Source: an uncultured Eubacteriales bacterium (GTDB lineage: Bacteria > Bacillota > Clostridia > Oscillospirales > Oscillospiraceae). From it: 42,584 nt of DNA. Below are positions 7,690 to 16,211 of the stretch, piece after piece. The stretch's first letter is position 1; every line of letters starts with the position of its first letter. The stretch lies in NCBI GenBank assembly GCA_900549475.1, contig UROF01000021.1:1-42584 (forward strand), written 5' to 3'. The notes beneath the pieces were generated by a model. It was not told the DNA's origin, did not search any database, and was given only the letters and a program-made list of their open reading frames with translations. The position numbers and the translations under genes are program-made.

Positions 7690-8547
7690 CTACTTGCCCA
7701 GGCGGCCCAGGGCCTCCAGCAGGTCGTTGAGGTCGTCCACACCATAGTATTCGATCTCAATGCGGCCCTTCTTCTTGCCGTGGGCAATGTGGCAGGCCCG
7801 GCCCAGTTTGCCGGACAGTTCCCGCTCCGCCTCTGCCACGTAGTTGACGGCGGGGGAGATCTTCTTCTCCGGCTTGGGCGCCGACTGGAGCCGCTTCACC
7901 AGCTGCTCTGTCTGGCGGACGCTGAGGTTGCTTTTGATAATGGTGGCCGCTGCCTGTTCCTGCAGCGCAGGGGACAGGGGCAGCAGGGCCCGGGCGTGGC
8001 CGGCAGAGAGACGGCCGTCCTCCACCATCTGCCGCAGGGCGGGGGAGAGGGCCAGCAGCCGCAGGGCGTTGGCCACAGCGCTGCGGGACTTGCCCACCCG
8101 TTGAGCGGCCTGCTCCTGGGTCATGCCGTAGTTTTCCACCAGGATCTTGTAACCCTCAGCTTCCTCCATGGGGCTGAGATCCTCCCGCTGGAGGTTTTCG
8201 ATCATGGCCAATTCCATGGCCTTGCGGTCGTCGGCTTCGATAATGACGGCGGGGACCTCAGTAAGGCCCGCCAGCCGGGCGGCCCGCCAGCGGCGCTCGC
8301 CGGCAATGATCTGATAGTAGCCGGAGCTGAGCTTCCGGACGGTCAGGGGCTGGATGATGCCGTGTTGGCGGATGGATTCCGCCAGCTCCTCCAGCTTCTC
8401 CTGGTCAAAGTTCTTCCGGGGCTGTCCGGCATAGCTCTCCACCTGGGAAATGGGCAGGGTGGAGGGAGCCTGGGCGGGATTCATGGTAAAGTCGTCGCCC
8501 AGCAGGGCGCTGAGGCCCTTGCCGAGGCCGGTATTCTTGTTTGCCAT
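7690..8547 (-). CDS. parB: Chromosome-partitioning protein ParB (Spo0J)
   Basis: 285 aa. The N-terminal peptide GLGKGLSALLGDD is the ParA-stimulating motif of Spo0J-type ParB proteins. The ParB/Srx CTP-binding domain at about 30-120 carries QPRKNFDQEKLEELAESI, the GERRWRAARLAGL box at about 79-91 and ENLQREDLSPMEEAEGY. The HTH for parS is at about 140-170 (TQEQAAQRVGKSRSAVANAL), and a C-terminal dimerisation domain ends in YYGVDDLNDLLEALGRL. It loads on parS and, with ParA, segregates origins and recruits SMC. It follows parA by 30 bp with its own AAAGGAGG, and two parS sites lie within 2.9 kb. Confidence 0.97.
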   Translation of the reverse strand: MANKNTGLGKGLSALLGDDFTMNPAQAPSTLPISQVESYAGQPRKNFDQEKLEELAESIRQHGIIQPLTVRKLSSGYYQIIAGERRWRAARLAGLTEVPAVIIEADDRKAMELAMIENLQREDLSPMEEAEGYKILVENYGMTQEQAAQRVGKSRSAVANALRLLALSPALRQMVEDGRLSAGHARALLPLSPALQEQAAATIIKSNLSVRQTEQLVKRLQSAPKPEKKISPAVNYVAEAERELSGKLGRACHIAHGKKKGRIEIEYYGVDDLNDLLEALGRLGK

Positions 8548-8577
8548 AGGGGTGTTGCCTCCTTTCCCGCAGAATGG

Positions 8578-9336
8578 TTAACCTTTGCTCTTGCGCAGAA
8601 ACTCCTCCGCCAGGGCGGTATAGGCCTCGTAGCCCCGGGAGGAGCGGTCGTAGGCCGTGATCGGCTTGCCGTGGCTGGGGGCCTCGCTGAGGCGGACATT
8701 CCGGGGGATAACGGTGGCGTACACCTTGCCGGGGAAGTACCGCTTGACCTCCTCCGCCACCTGCATCGCCAGGTTGGTGCGGCTGTCAAACATGGTCATC
8801 AGCACGCCCTCCAGCTCCAGCTTCCGGTTCAGGGAGCGGCGGACGATGCGGATGGTATTCATCAGGTCGCTGAGGCCCTCCAGAGCGAAGTATTCCCCCT
8901 GGACCGGCACCAGTACCGTGTCGGCGGCACAGAGACCGTTGAGAGTCAGCAGCTCCAGAGAGGGCGGACAGTCGATGAATATGTAGTCATAGGAAGGGGA
9001 GAGGGGCTCCAGAGCTTTGCGGAGAAGGAATTCCCGGCCCTCCATGCCGATCATTTCGATACCGGCGCCGGCCAGGCCCTTGCAGGAGGGCAGAACGTCG
9101 CCGTACCTTGTGGATACCACCCGTTTGCTGGTTTCCACGCCGTTGATCAGCACATCATAGATCCCCTGGGACAGGGTTTTGTCCACACCCATGCCGGAGG
9201 TGGCATTGGCCTGGGGGTCAAAGTCACACAGCAGGACCTTCAGGCCCTTCTCCTTCAGGGCAGCGGTAAGGTTGACACAGGTGGTGGTTTTGCCTACGCC
9301 GCCCTTCTGATTGACGATCGCTACGATTTTTGCCAC
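8578..9336 (-). CDS. parA: Chromosome-partitioning ATPase ParA (Soj)
   Basis: 252 aa ParA ATPase. The start is a GTG at 9336, because GGAGGTG sits just upstream and translation then begins AKIVAIVNQKGG; the longer in-frame ATG version has no SD. The deviant Walker A KGGVGKTT is near residue 11-18, DFDPQANATSG (Walker A') at about 40-50, and the IFIDCPPSL Walker B near 120. The protein binds DNA as an ATP dimer and is stimulated by ParB. First gene of a parA-parB unit with a clear promoter at 9391-9418. Confidence 0.97.
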   Translation of the reverse strand: MAKIVAIVNQKGGVGKTTTCVNLTAALKEKGLKVLLCDFDPQANATSGMGVDKTLSQGIYDVLINGVETSKRVVSTRYGDVLPSCKGLAGAGIEMIGMEGREFLLRKALEPLSPSYDYIFIDCPPSLELLTLNGLCAADTVLVPVQGEYFALEGLSDLMNTIRIVRRSLNRKLELEGVLMTMFDSRTNLAMQVAEEVKRYFPGKVYATVIPRNVRLSEAPSHGKPITAYDRSSRGYEAYTALAEEFLRKSKG

Positions 9337-9390
9337 AGGGACACCTCCGAAAAAGGGAACTTTTTTCCCATGATCTTGCCATATAGATTT

Positions 9391-9418
9391 AGTATAACAC
9401 AATCCGGGAACATTTCAA
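9391..9418 (-). promoter_or_regulatory. Sigma-A promoter of parA-parB
   Basis: Minus strand TTGAAA (9413-9418), 16-bp spacer, TATACT (9391-9396), preceded by TGT as an extended -10. Start site near 9384, leaving a leader of about 48 nt before the GTG. Confidence 0.75.
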
Positions 9419-9573
9419 CAGCCGATAGAAAAAAAGTGGACAAATTCCCACAGAAAAACCGGGTGGTTTCTGCATCCAGGGTCCTATTTGTCCAGGTAGG
9501 GGGGCAATAGGGGAGAAGCGGTTCCCGTCAGGAGGAAATGATTTGCTGCCGGAGCCCGGCGGCGAGGGGGGTG

Positions 9574-10435
9574 TCAGAGGAGGGGTCCTCTGAATCTCCT
9601 TTTATCAGCCCTTCAGGCTGTTTAGGGGTATTCCGTGCCCCGGCACGGGTTACTTTGCCCTCGGCGGCAAAGTAACCAAAACGCCGCCGGGGACGCCCCG
9701 GACCCCGTTTTTGTCCAATCGGACGCCTGCAAGGAAGAAAACCAGTTGCCACTGAATCTCCACAGGGCCGCTGGCCCCTCGTAATCGGTGCGGTGCGCTG
9801 CGCACTTCGCCTGACGGCCCTCGGGCTGAGGGACATTTCTGTTTTTTGGTGACGAAAGCCTGTGCATGGCTCGATAGGCGCAGGGGGTCCGATACAGAAA
9901 ATCAGATTCGCTTGTCCCTTTAACAGGGCGACAGCCGAAGTCCGACCAGATACTCGCCTCAGATCAGATGCCCGAAGGGTGTGGTAATTCGGTGGCTGCG
10001 CAGTATCAGCCTCAATGCAGACCGATTGGATAAACAACGGGGGTCTGGGGTCTCCCCAGCGCCTTTTGGTGACTTTTGTGCGTACAAAAGTCACCCGGGG
10101 TCCGGGGGTGGAACCCCCGTTGGTAAATATCCGGGGTCGGAGAGGTCCTACTGTAAGGCACCGGGCTTGAGGCCGGGTAGGCCCCGCCAGAAACGTGCCC
10201 GGCTCCGGGGCCGCAAAGGCAATGCCGCTGTAGGCGGCAGAGAGGGCAGCCTTGGCCGGGTAGGCCCCATGGACAAGCACCGGGGACCGAGGCGGAGCCC
10301 TGCTGCGTTCCCATCCGCCCGGCGGCAGACAAATTTGCCCCGCATCGACTGAATGTATCCGCCCAGCCGGGACAAGCCACAGGGGCCCGGGGCAGAGCCC
10401 CTGTGAAAGAGATGTTCAGAGGAACCATCCTCTGA
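9574..10435. repeat. Intergenic inverted-unit element E1, complete copy
   Basis: 862 bp between two copies of the same 20-bp cap hairpin (TCAGAGG...CCTCTGA at 9574-9593 and 10416-10435), which lie in inverted orientation. Inside are a hairpin GGTTACTTTGCC/GGCAAAGTAACC (9648-9677), then an arm (about 9678-9838) that reappears as a diverged reverse complement at about 9918-10066. That arm is followed by hairpin GGTGACTTTTGT/ACAAAAGTCACC (10068-10095). Shared arm landmarks, in order, are GCGCC-GGGG-CCCC, CCAATCGG, GCCACTGAA or GCCACCGAA, ACTTCGCCTG or ACTTCGGCTG, and AGGGACA. 10100-10412 is GC-rich with no match seen in the other copies. Reading frames here are GC artefacts. With the flanking promoter and parS site it fills the 1.2 kb gap between parA and the amylase gene. 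Confidence 0.85.
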
Positions 10436-10447
10436 TAAATCCCCCTC

Positions 10448-10463
10448 CGTTTCACGTGAAACA
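10448..10463. other. parS: parS centromere site 2
   Basis: cGTTTCACGTGAAACA matches consensus parS at 15 of 16 positions. It lies just outside the right cap of element E1 and next to a terminator hairpin, 2.9 kb from parS site 1. Confidence 0.93.
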
Positions 10464-10494
10464 AACAACCCCTCCCTTGGTAGGGAGGGGTTGT
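10464..10494 (-). terminator. Terminator after the GH13 amylase gene
   Basis: Twelve-bp perfect stem ACAACCCCTCCC/GGGAGGGGTTGT (10465-10476 with 10483-10494) and a 6-nt loop. On the minus strand it is followed by TTGTTT, which runs into parS site 2. It ends the zapA-to-amylase series of minus-strand genes. Confidence 0.7.
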
Positions 10495-10508
10495 AAAGGA
10501 GATTAAAT

Positions 10509-12524
10509 TTACACCAGCAGTACACCGTCCAGAGGGGGCAGACAGATGGTGATCTTGCCGTTCACCGTCAAAAACTGCTGACCGGTGAGGGCATCGGTAG
10601 CCAGATCGCCGCTCCAGTCGAAGGTCATGAACACCGGCTCATCTCCGGCGTTGGTGGCGGCGATGGTGACCTCATCCCCCAGCGTCCGGGCAAAGGCCAG
10701 CCCATGGCCCTGGGCATAGAGCCAGCGGATGTCTCCCTTCTGGAGGGAGAGACGGTTGTTCCGGAGGCTGCCCAGCAGGGCAAAACGCCGCTGGAGCACC
10801 CGGTCCTCATGGCCCCAGGGGAAGGTGCCCCGGTTGAAGGGGTCCTCATAGCCCTCCATTCCCGCCTCATCCCCGTAGAAGATGGTGGGGGAGCCGGGGA
10901 AGGCGTAGAGGATGATAGCCCCGGTCTGGAGCAGACGGCAGCCTCGGTGGTACTCCTCAGGGTTCATGCGGTAGTGGGCCCGCTCGGTGCGGGTGTGGGG
11001 CGCCTCCTTGGGGAAGGTGCCCAGAAGAGTGAGGATGCGGGGGTTGTCGTGGGTGCCCAGCATGTTCATGCAGCTGTAGAAGGCCGGGCGGGGGTAGTTC
11101 TCCCGGATGGTCTCCATGGCGTCCCGGAAGGCCGCCGCGTCACCGCCCCGGAGGTAGTCCATGGCGCTGACCCGGAAGGGGTAGTTCATGAGGCCATGGG
11201 TCTCCCGGCCCAGCAGGTACTTCCGGCGCTTGCTGTAGGCGATCTTGTTGCTGCCGTCCTCCCAGACCTCGCCCAGCAGGAAGCTCTCCGCCTTCTCCTC
11301 CATCATCACCCGGCGGATGCGGGCAATGAACTCGTCGGGCAGCTCGTCGGCCACATCCAGCCGCCAGGCGTCAGCCCCTGCCCGGAGCCACCGCCGGATC
11401 ACAGCGTCTTTGCCCTCGATGATAAAGTCGATGTACTCCGGGTGGCTCTCATTGACGGCGGGGAGGGTGTGGATACCCCACCAGCAGTCGTAGCGGTGCG
11501 GCCACTCCTGGAAGTTGTACCAGGGGTAGTAGGGGCTCTCCTGGCTCTGGGCCGCTCCCAGGGAGGGGTAGGCCCCCAGAGCGTTGAAGTAGCGGCTGTT
11601 GTTGCCGGTGTGGTTGAATACGCCGTCCAGCATCACCCGGATGCCCAGAGCGTGGGCCTTGGTACACAGGCGGGTGAAATCCTCCTCTGTGCCCAGCATG
11701 GGGTCTATCTTGTCGTAATCCCCGGTGTTGTACCGGTGGTTGCTGTCGGATTCAAAGATGGGGCAGAGGTACAGGGTGCGCACCCCCAGCTCCTTGAGGT
11801 AAGGCAGCTTTTCCTCGATGCCCATAAGGCTGCCGCCGAAGAAGTCCCGGTTGCGGATCTCCCCGTGCTCATCGGGGAGATAGTCCATCAGCTCCTCCCA
11901 GTTCTGGTGGACGATCCGGTCCCCCAGCATCCCGGCGGGATCGGGAATGAAGGTGCGGTGGAAGCGGTCGGGAAAGATCTGATAGGTGACGCCCCGGCCA
12001 AACCACTCCGGGGTGGAGAACTGGTCGTCATAGACTGTCTGCTGCCAGCAGGCGGCCTGGCCCTCGCCGCACAGGCCGTTTTTCCCCAGGAAGGCTGCGG
12101 AGCCATCCCGGCGGGTGAAACGGAAGCAGTACCAGATCAGCTCCGGCTCCGCCGGGGCTGTATAGGCCACAGTAAAGACCGCTGGGACAGATGCAGCGGA
12201 GCTTTCCTCTGCGGGGACGGTGCCCTCCCCCTCAGGAGCGGCTGCGCCGCCCTGGCCGCCAACGGTATCGCTGTCGCTGCCGGTACAGTCAGCCGCCGCT
12301 GTCTCAGAGACAGGGGCCTCCGGAGAGGCGGAGGGGTCCGGGGCGGGTACCAGGGGGATCTCCCGGATCTCACCGGCAAACTCCAGATTCAGGATCAGTG
12401 CGCCGCCGGTGAAGTTCTCCTCCACAGGAGGATAGAGGGTCAGAGTAATATGGCGGCCGCAGGGGACGGCGCCGAAAGGCGTTTTATACAGGGGGCTGCG
12501 GGAGTCAAAAATGGGTCTTTCCAT
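10509..12524 (-). CDS. GH13 alpha-amylase family glycosidase (neopullulanase/cyclomaltodextrinase type)
   Basis: 671 aa, no signal peptide, so probably cytosolic breakdown of maltodextrins or alpha-limit dextrins. The N-terminal beta-sandwich (1-160) precedes the TIM barrel. GH13 region I is DGVFNH (300-305), region II WRLDVADE with nucleophile Asp390, region III LLGEVWED with acid/base Glu419, and region IV GTHDNPR (His492, Asp493). MGIEEKLPYLKELGV and YQIFPDRFHR are typical of the neopullulanase group. Residues about 60-114 are a low-complexity insert (Ala, Ser, Glu, Gly, Thr, Pro) inside the N-domain, which makes it longer than usual (about 580-600 aa). AAGGAG lies before the ATG. It follows mrdA by 65 bp, though its function is unrelated to cell wall synthesis. 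Exact substrate is not deducible. Confidence 0.9.
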   Translation of the reverse strand: MERPIFDSRSPLYKTPFGAVPCGRHITLTLYPPVEENFTGGALILNLEFAGEIREIPLVPAPDPSASPEAPVSETAAADCTGSDSDTVGGQGGAAAPEGEGTVPAEESSAASVPAVFTVAYTAPAEPELIWYCFRFTRRDGSAAFLGKNGLCGEGQAACWQQTVYDDQFSTPEWFGRGVTYQIFPDRFHRTFIPDPAGMLGDRIVHQNWEELMDYLPDEHGEIRNRDFFGGSLMGIEEKLPYLKELGVRTLYLCPIFESDSNHRYNTGDYDKIDPMLGTEEDFTRLCTKAHALGIRVMLDGVFNHTGNNSRYFNALGAYPSLGAAQSQESPYYPWYNFQEWPHRYDCWWGIHTLPAVNESHPEYIDFIIEGKDAVIRRWLRAGADAWRLDVADELPDEFIARIRRVMMEEKAESFLLGEVWEDGSNKIAYSKRRKYLLGRETHGLMNYPFRVSAMDYLRGGDAAAFRDAMETIRENYPRPAFYSCMNMLGTHDNPRILTLLGTFPKEAPHTRTERAHYRMNPEEYHRGCRLLQTGAIILYAFPGSPTIFYGDEAGMEGYEDPFNRGTFPWGHEDRVLQRRFALLGSLRNNRLSLQKGDIRWLYAQGHGLAFARTLGDEVTIAATNAGDEPVFMTFDWSGDLATDALTGQQFLTVNGKITICLPPLDGVLLV

Positions 12525-12589
12525 GGATGCGATCTCTCCTTACACAACATACGGGGGTCACCCGGGAAACTGAGGGAAGCCGCTGCCGG

Positions 12590-14767
12590 TCAAGGCAGCA
12601 GGCTTCCCTCAGGAATCATAGCGGTGCCGATATCGCTGTCAGCGAAGTAGGCGTTGAGGATCTCCACAGCAGTGGAGGCCAGGGCGCTGCCGCTGCCGCC
12701 CCGTTCGATGACGATGGCCAGAGCGATCTCCGGGTCCTCATAGGGGGCAAAGCAGACAAAGACGCCGTTATTGGTGGTGTTTTCGTTGATCTGGGCGGTA
12801 CCGGTCTTGGCGCCGGCGGAGACGATACAGTCTTTGAAATACCGGGCCAGACTTCCGGAGGTGGTCAGGCTGTACATACCTTCCTTCACCGCTGACAGGG
12901 TGGAGGCGGAGATCTCCACTTCCGAGAGGACCTCCGGCTCATGCTCATAGAGGATCTCGCTGCCGTCATAGGCAGTGACGGATTTGAGAAGGTGGGCGTC
13001 GTAGCGGGTGCCGCCCCGGACCAGAGTAGCGATATAGCTGGCCAGCTGGAGGGGGGTAAACAGGTGGTCGGACTGGCCGATAGCCGCCTGGACGGTGTTG
13101 CCGCCATACCACATCTGGTTGACAGCGGCGGAGTGCTCCGGGCCTGCCAGTACGCCGGTCTCCTCGCCCAGCTCGATGCCGGTGCTTTGGCCCAGGCCGA
13201 AGGCGGTGGCATACTCACTGAGGGTGTCGATGCCCAGCCGGTAGCCCATCTCGCAGAAGAAGCAGTTGCAGGAGTCCTCCAAAGCCTTGGTGATGTTCAC
13301 CTTGCCGTGCCGGCCGGGATAGACGGCACACTTGGTGTAATCGTGGGTATTGGGGTAGTACCAGAGGCCGGGGCAGTTCACTTTCTCCGTCAGGGAGACC
13401 GCGCCGGTCTCCAGGGCCGCCACAGCGGTACAGGGCTTGAAGGTGGAGCCAGGGGCGTAGGTGCCGGTAGTGGCCCGGTTCCGCAGGGGATTGCCGTCAG
13501 TGTTGAGAATGCTGTTGTAATCAGAATAGTACTTGGCGGGGTCATAGGTGGGGTAGGAGGCCAGGGCCAGTACGTCGGAGTTCTCCACGGACAAAACCAC
13601 CGCTGCCGCGCCCCGGGAGGTGTCGCCGTCCTCCTCGTTCATGGCGGACACGGTCTTGGCCAGAGCCTCCTCCACTGCCGCCTGGAAGGCGATGTCAATG
13701 GTGAGGGCTACGGTACCGCCGGGCTGGGGCTCCACGCTGTAGAGCTCGCCGGTGATCTTGCCCTCCTCGTTGGTGGTGATGAGCCGCTCGCCGTCAATGC
13801 CCTTGAGATAGGATTCAAAGGCCAGCTCCACACCGCTTTTGCCCACGGTATCGTCGGCGGCGTAGTAGTGGAGGCCGGTAGTGTCCTCGCCCGCCTCCTT
13901 GGCGGCGTTGTAGGCGGCGTTGAAGCTGTCCCGCTCCTCCTTGGAGCTGAAAGCGCCCACCTGGCCCAGCAGCTGGGCGGCATAGGTGGTGTTGTACTGG
14001 CGCACGGACGTGCTCTCGATCACCACGCCGTCAAAGCCGCCGTCGTTGACCAGGGAGATGAACTCCACCGGTACGTCCTCTGCAAAGACGTAGGGGTTGT
14101 AGGTAATGCTGGCGCTGCGCAGCCGCAGCTCGTAGAGAACGCCGATCACCAGCCGGGCCTCCTGGTCGGTAAAGCTCTCGTCGATGCCGAAGTCCTCCCG
14201 CATCAGCTCCAGCACGGTCTGGGGGGTGAGAACGTTGTCGCCGGCGTCCAGTTTCTTGCGCAGATCCTCCGTCATCCGGGGATAGGGGTCGTCGGCGGTG
14301 AGGACCTTGTCGGACCACTTGCGCTCCTTGAGGTATTTCTCAAACCAGGTGCGATTGTTGGTGCCGGCGGTGGCTGTGGTGTAGACAAAGGGTTCTGTGG
14401 TGGTGATGGGCAGGGTATCCGTCCACTCCACGCCCTGCTCCTGGCACAGCTCCAGCAGGCGGAGGATGGCGCGGCTGACCGTGACGCCCCGCTCCTCTCC
14501 CTCCACATCAGGGATCAGGCTCAGATCCAGGGTGACGGTATAGATCTCCCGATTGGAGACCAGGACTTTACCATTGCGGTCCGTGACGATCCCGCGGGAG
14601 GCCTCCACCGCCTGGGTGGTGGTTACCTGACTGGAGGATTTGGCCAGATACTCGTCACGGTTGACTACCTGGGCGTCATACAGGATCACACAAAAAAGCA
14701 GCAGACAGAGGATAAAGATCCCCAGCAGGATACTGGAGCGGTGTTTGAATTGTTTTTCTTCCTCCAT
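12590..14767 (-). CDS. mrdA: Penicillin-binding protein 2, elongation transpeptidase
   Basis: 725 aa class B PBP, single-pass membrane protein that cross-links peptidoglycan in the elongasome with RodA and MreBCD. The start at 14767 has AAAGGAGG; an ATG seven codons upstream would overlap that SD. A membrane helix spans 11-31, then the pedestal/dimerisation domain (SRGIVTDRNGKVL at 58-70). The transpeptidase domain has SxxK as S441-T-F-K, SxN as SCN (499-501) and KTGTAQ near 660. A long insert of roughly 150 residues (about 95-240) separates the pedestal elements, as in Gram-positive PBP2 proteins. It follows mreD by 76 bp in the conserved mreC-mreD-PBP2 order. Confidence 0.95.
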   Translation of the reverse strand: MEEEKQFKHRSSILLGIFILCLLLFCVILYDAQVVNRDEYLAKSSSQVTTTQAVEASRGIVTDRNGKVLVSNREIYTVTLDLSLIPDVEGEERGVTVSRAILRLLELCQEQGVEWTDTLPITTTEPFVYTTATAGTNNRTWFEKYLKERKWSDKVLTADDPYPRMTEDLRKKLDAGDNVLTPQTVLELMREDFGIDESFTDQEARLVIGVLYELRLRSASITYNPYVFAEDVPVEFISLVNDGGFDGVVIESTSVRQYNTTYAAQLLGQVGAFSSKEERDSFNAAYNAAKEAGEDTTGLHYYAADDTVGKSGVELAFESYLKGIDGERLITTNEEGKITGELYSVEPQPGGTVALTIDIAFQAAVEEALAKTVSAMNEEDGDTSRGAAAVVLSVENSDVLALASYPTYDPAKYYSDYNSILNTDGNPLRNRATTGTYAPGSTFKPCTAVAALETGAVSLTEKVNCPGLWYYPNTHDYTKCAVYPGRHGKVNITKALEDSCNCFFCEMGYRLGIDTLSEYATAFGLGQSTGIELGEETGVLAGPEHSAAVNQMWYGGNTVQAAIGQSDHLFTPLQLASYIATLVRGGTRYDAHLLKSVTAYDGSEILYEHEPEVLSEVEISASTLSAVKEGMYSLTTSGSLARYFKDCIVSAGAKTGTAQINENTTNNGVFVCFAPYEDPEIALAIVIERGGSGSALASTAVEILNAYFADSDIGTAMIPEGSLLP

Positions 14768-14843
14768 GGAGGCAGCCTCCTTTCTCACAGAGGTACAGGG
14801 GTGACAGGGAAAAAGAGCCGCCCTGCCGGGCGGCCAGGGGAAA

Positions 14844-15356
14844 TCAGTAGTCGCTGGCGCAGCGGTCGTGGATCAGCCGGTAGACCGGTACGACCACCAG
14901 GATAGCCGGCAGGGTGATCAGGGTTTCCACCAGAGCCATCCGGGACATAAGGCCCAGATAGCCGCCGCCGGAGAGAAACTGGACGGCAAGGCGCATACCG
15001 GCGGTTATCCCCAGGGACACGGCGGATACCGCCAGTCCGCAGAGAAAGCCGGGGGAGAGGAGATTCTCCGCGATCAGGGCGGCGATCAGGGCCGCCAGGG
15101 TAAAGGCGATGGCATAGAAGCCCTCAAAGGGGCCCGGCAGCAGCAGGTCACAGACCAGGCCCACCGCCAGGGCAAAGACGCTGCCCCGGCGCAGCCCCTC
15201 ATAGGAGGCGGCCACAGCGGGGAGCACCGGGTAGAGGAAGGGGGTGAGACCCAGCACTTGGATGTTGTCCAACACCAGGTACTGCAGGGCAAACAGGGCC
15301 AGGGTGGCCAGACTGTACACCGTCCATTTGAAAACAAGGTAGCTTTTGGGCATCAT
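14844..15356 (-). CDS. mreD: Rod-shape-determining membrane protein MreD
   Basis: 170 aa with about five membrane helices. The N-terminal segment (SLATLALFALQYLVLD) and the PFLYPVLPAVAASYEGLRRGSVFALAVGLVCDLLLP stretch, with its conserved acidic residue, match MreD. GLVCDLLL followed by GFYAI is the usual family feature. It is part of the elongasome with MreC and PBP2. It lies 15 bp after mreC. Two adjacent ATG codons (15356 and 15353) are both possible starts. Identification rests on weak sequence conservation plus strong context. Confidence 0.92.
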   Translation of the reverse strand: MMPKSYLVFKWTVYSLATLALFALQYLVLDNIQVLGLTPFLYPVLPAVAASYEGLRRGSVFALAVGLVCDLLLPGPFEGFYAIAFTLAALIAALIAENLLSPGFLCGLAVSAVSLGITAGMRLAVQFLSGGGYLGLMSRMALVETLITLPAILVVVPVYRLIHDRCASDY

Positions 15357-15371
15357 GGCGGCGCTTCCCCC

Positions 15372-16211
15372 TTATTCCACAATGTCGAAGCTGGTGACAA
15401 TAAATACCTGGGTCAGATCATCCAGGGAGACGCTGGGGGTGATGACGGCGTACTGAGCCAGGCCGTCGTCTCCGGTGGAGACGGACTCTACGGTGCCGAT
15501 GACCAGCTGAGAGGGGAAATAGTCGCCCAGGCCGGAGGTGACGATCAGGTCGCCCGCCACCACGTCCGGGTCGGCGCCCAGGTAGTTCAGCATCAGCCGG
15601 TCCTGACCCATGAGGGCGAAGTCGCCCTGGGCCACGGCGTTCTGGCCGCTGCGGAACACGGTGGCGCCAATGGAGGTGTCACTGTCCAGGATGGTCCGGA
15701 TGGTGGACCAGTTGAGGCCCGCGTCCGTCACCACGCCTACCAGATAACCTGTCTCCGTCACCACGCAGTCGCCCACCGCCACATCCTGGGCGGTGCCCTT
15801 GTTGACAGTGAGAACGCTCTCCCAGTTGGAGGAGTCGCTCTCCACGATCCGGGCGGATTCAAAGTGGAGGTCCCGCCGCTGCTCCCGCAGATCCAGCAGC
15901 TTGCGCAGCCGCTCATTCTCCTCGGAGTCCTTCTCGGCCTGCCGGATGGCGGTTTCCATTTCCGCGATCTCCAGCTTCAGCTGCTCGTTTTCCTCCTTCA
16001 GCGCATCAAACTCTGTGAAGTAGTCCACCCAGCCGGACACAGTCTCCGTAATGGCGGCGCCGGCCGAACGGAAGGGGGAGGCAATGATCCCCGCCACATT
16101 GGGCAAAGGGGCGGCGGAGGTGGAGAAATAGGCCATCACGCTGAGGATCACCGCGATGACCACCGCCAGGGACAGTACGATCACACCGTACTTGGTCAGC
16201 AGCCTCTTCAC
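15372..16211 (-). CDS. mreC: Rod-shape-determining protein MreC
   Basis: 279 aa bitopic protein. Membrane helix at about 9-29, a coiled coil at about 65-110 (FDALKEENEQLKLEIAEMET and EKDSEENERLRKLLDLRE), then the extracytoplasmic MreC beta-barrel domains (TVNKGTAQDVAVGDCVVT, GLNWSTIRTILD, DLIVTSGLGDYFPSQLVIG). It scaffolds PBP2 and MreD. The start codon is GTG at 16211 and overlaps the maf stop codon as GTGA, which implies translational coupling. GGGAGG precedes it. Confidence 0.95.
   Translation of the reverse strand: MKRLLTKYGVIVLSLAVVIAVILSVMAYFSTSAAPLPNVAGIIASPFRSAGAAITETVSGWVDYFTEFDALKEENEQLKLEIAEMETAIRQAEKDSEENERLRKLLDLREQRRDLHFESARIVESDSSNWESVLTVNKGTAQDVAVGDCVVTETGYLVGVVTDAGLNWSTIRTILDSDTSIGATVFRSGQNAVAQGDFALMGQDRLMLNYLGADPDVVAGDLIVTSGLGDYFPSQLVIGTVESVSTGDDGLAQYAVITPSVSLDDLTQVFIVTSFDIVE

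Noticed and set aside
1323..9115. DnaA-box-like TGTGGATAG (1325-1333) and TTGTGGATA (near 9107)
   Set aside because: Single scattered matches with no cluster and no AT-rich unwinding region, so not evidence for oriC.
9528..10525. Minus-strand frames (100-250 codons) in element E1
   Set aside because: They cross hairpins and inverted arms, differ between copies and lack SD sequences; they are the kind of false protein often predicted in such repeats.
10704..14905. Plus-strand frames of about 650 codons opposite the amylase and mrdA genes
   Set aside because: They are antisense shadows caused by high GC third positions; composition is Gly/Ala/Val/His-rich with no family motif.
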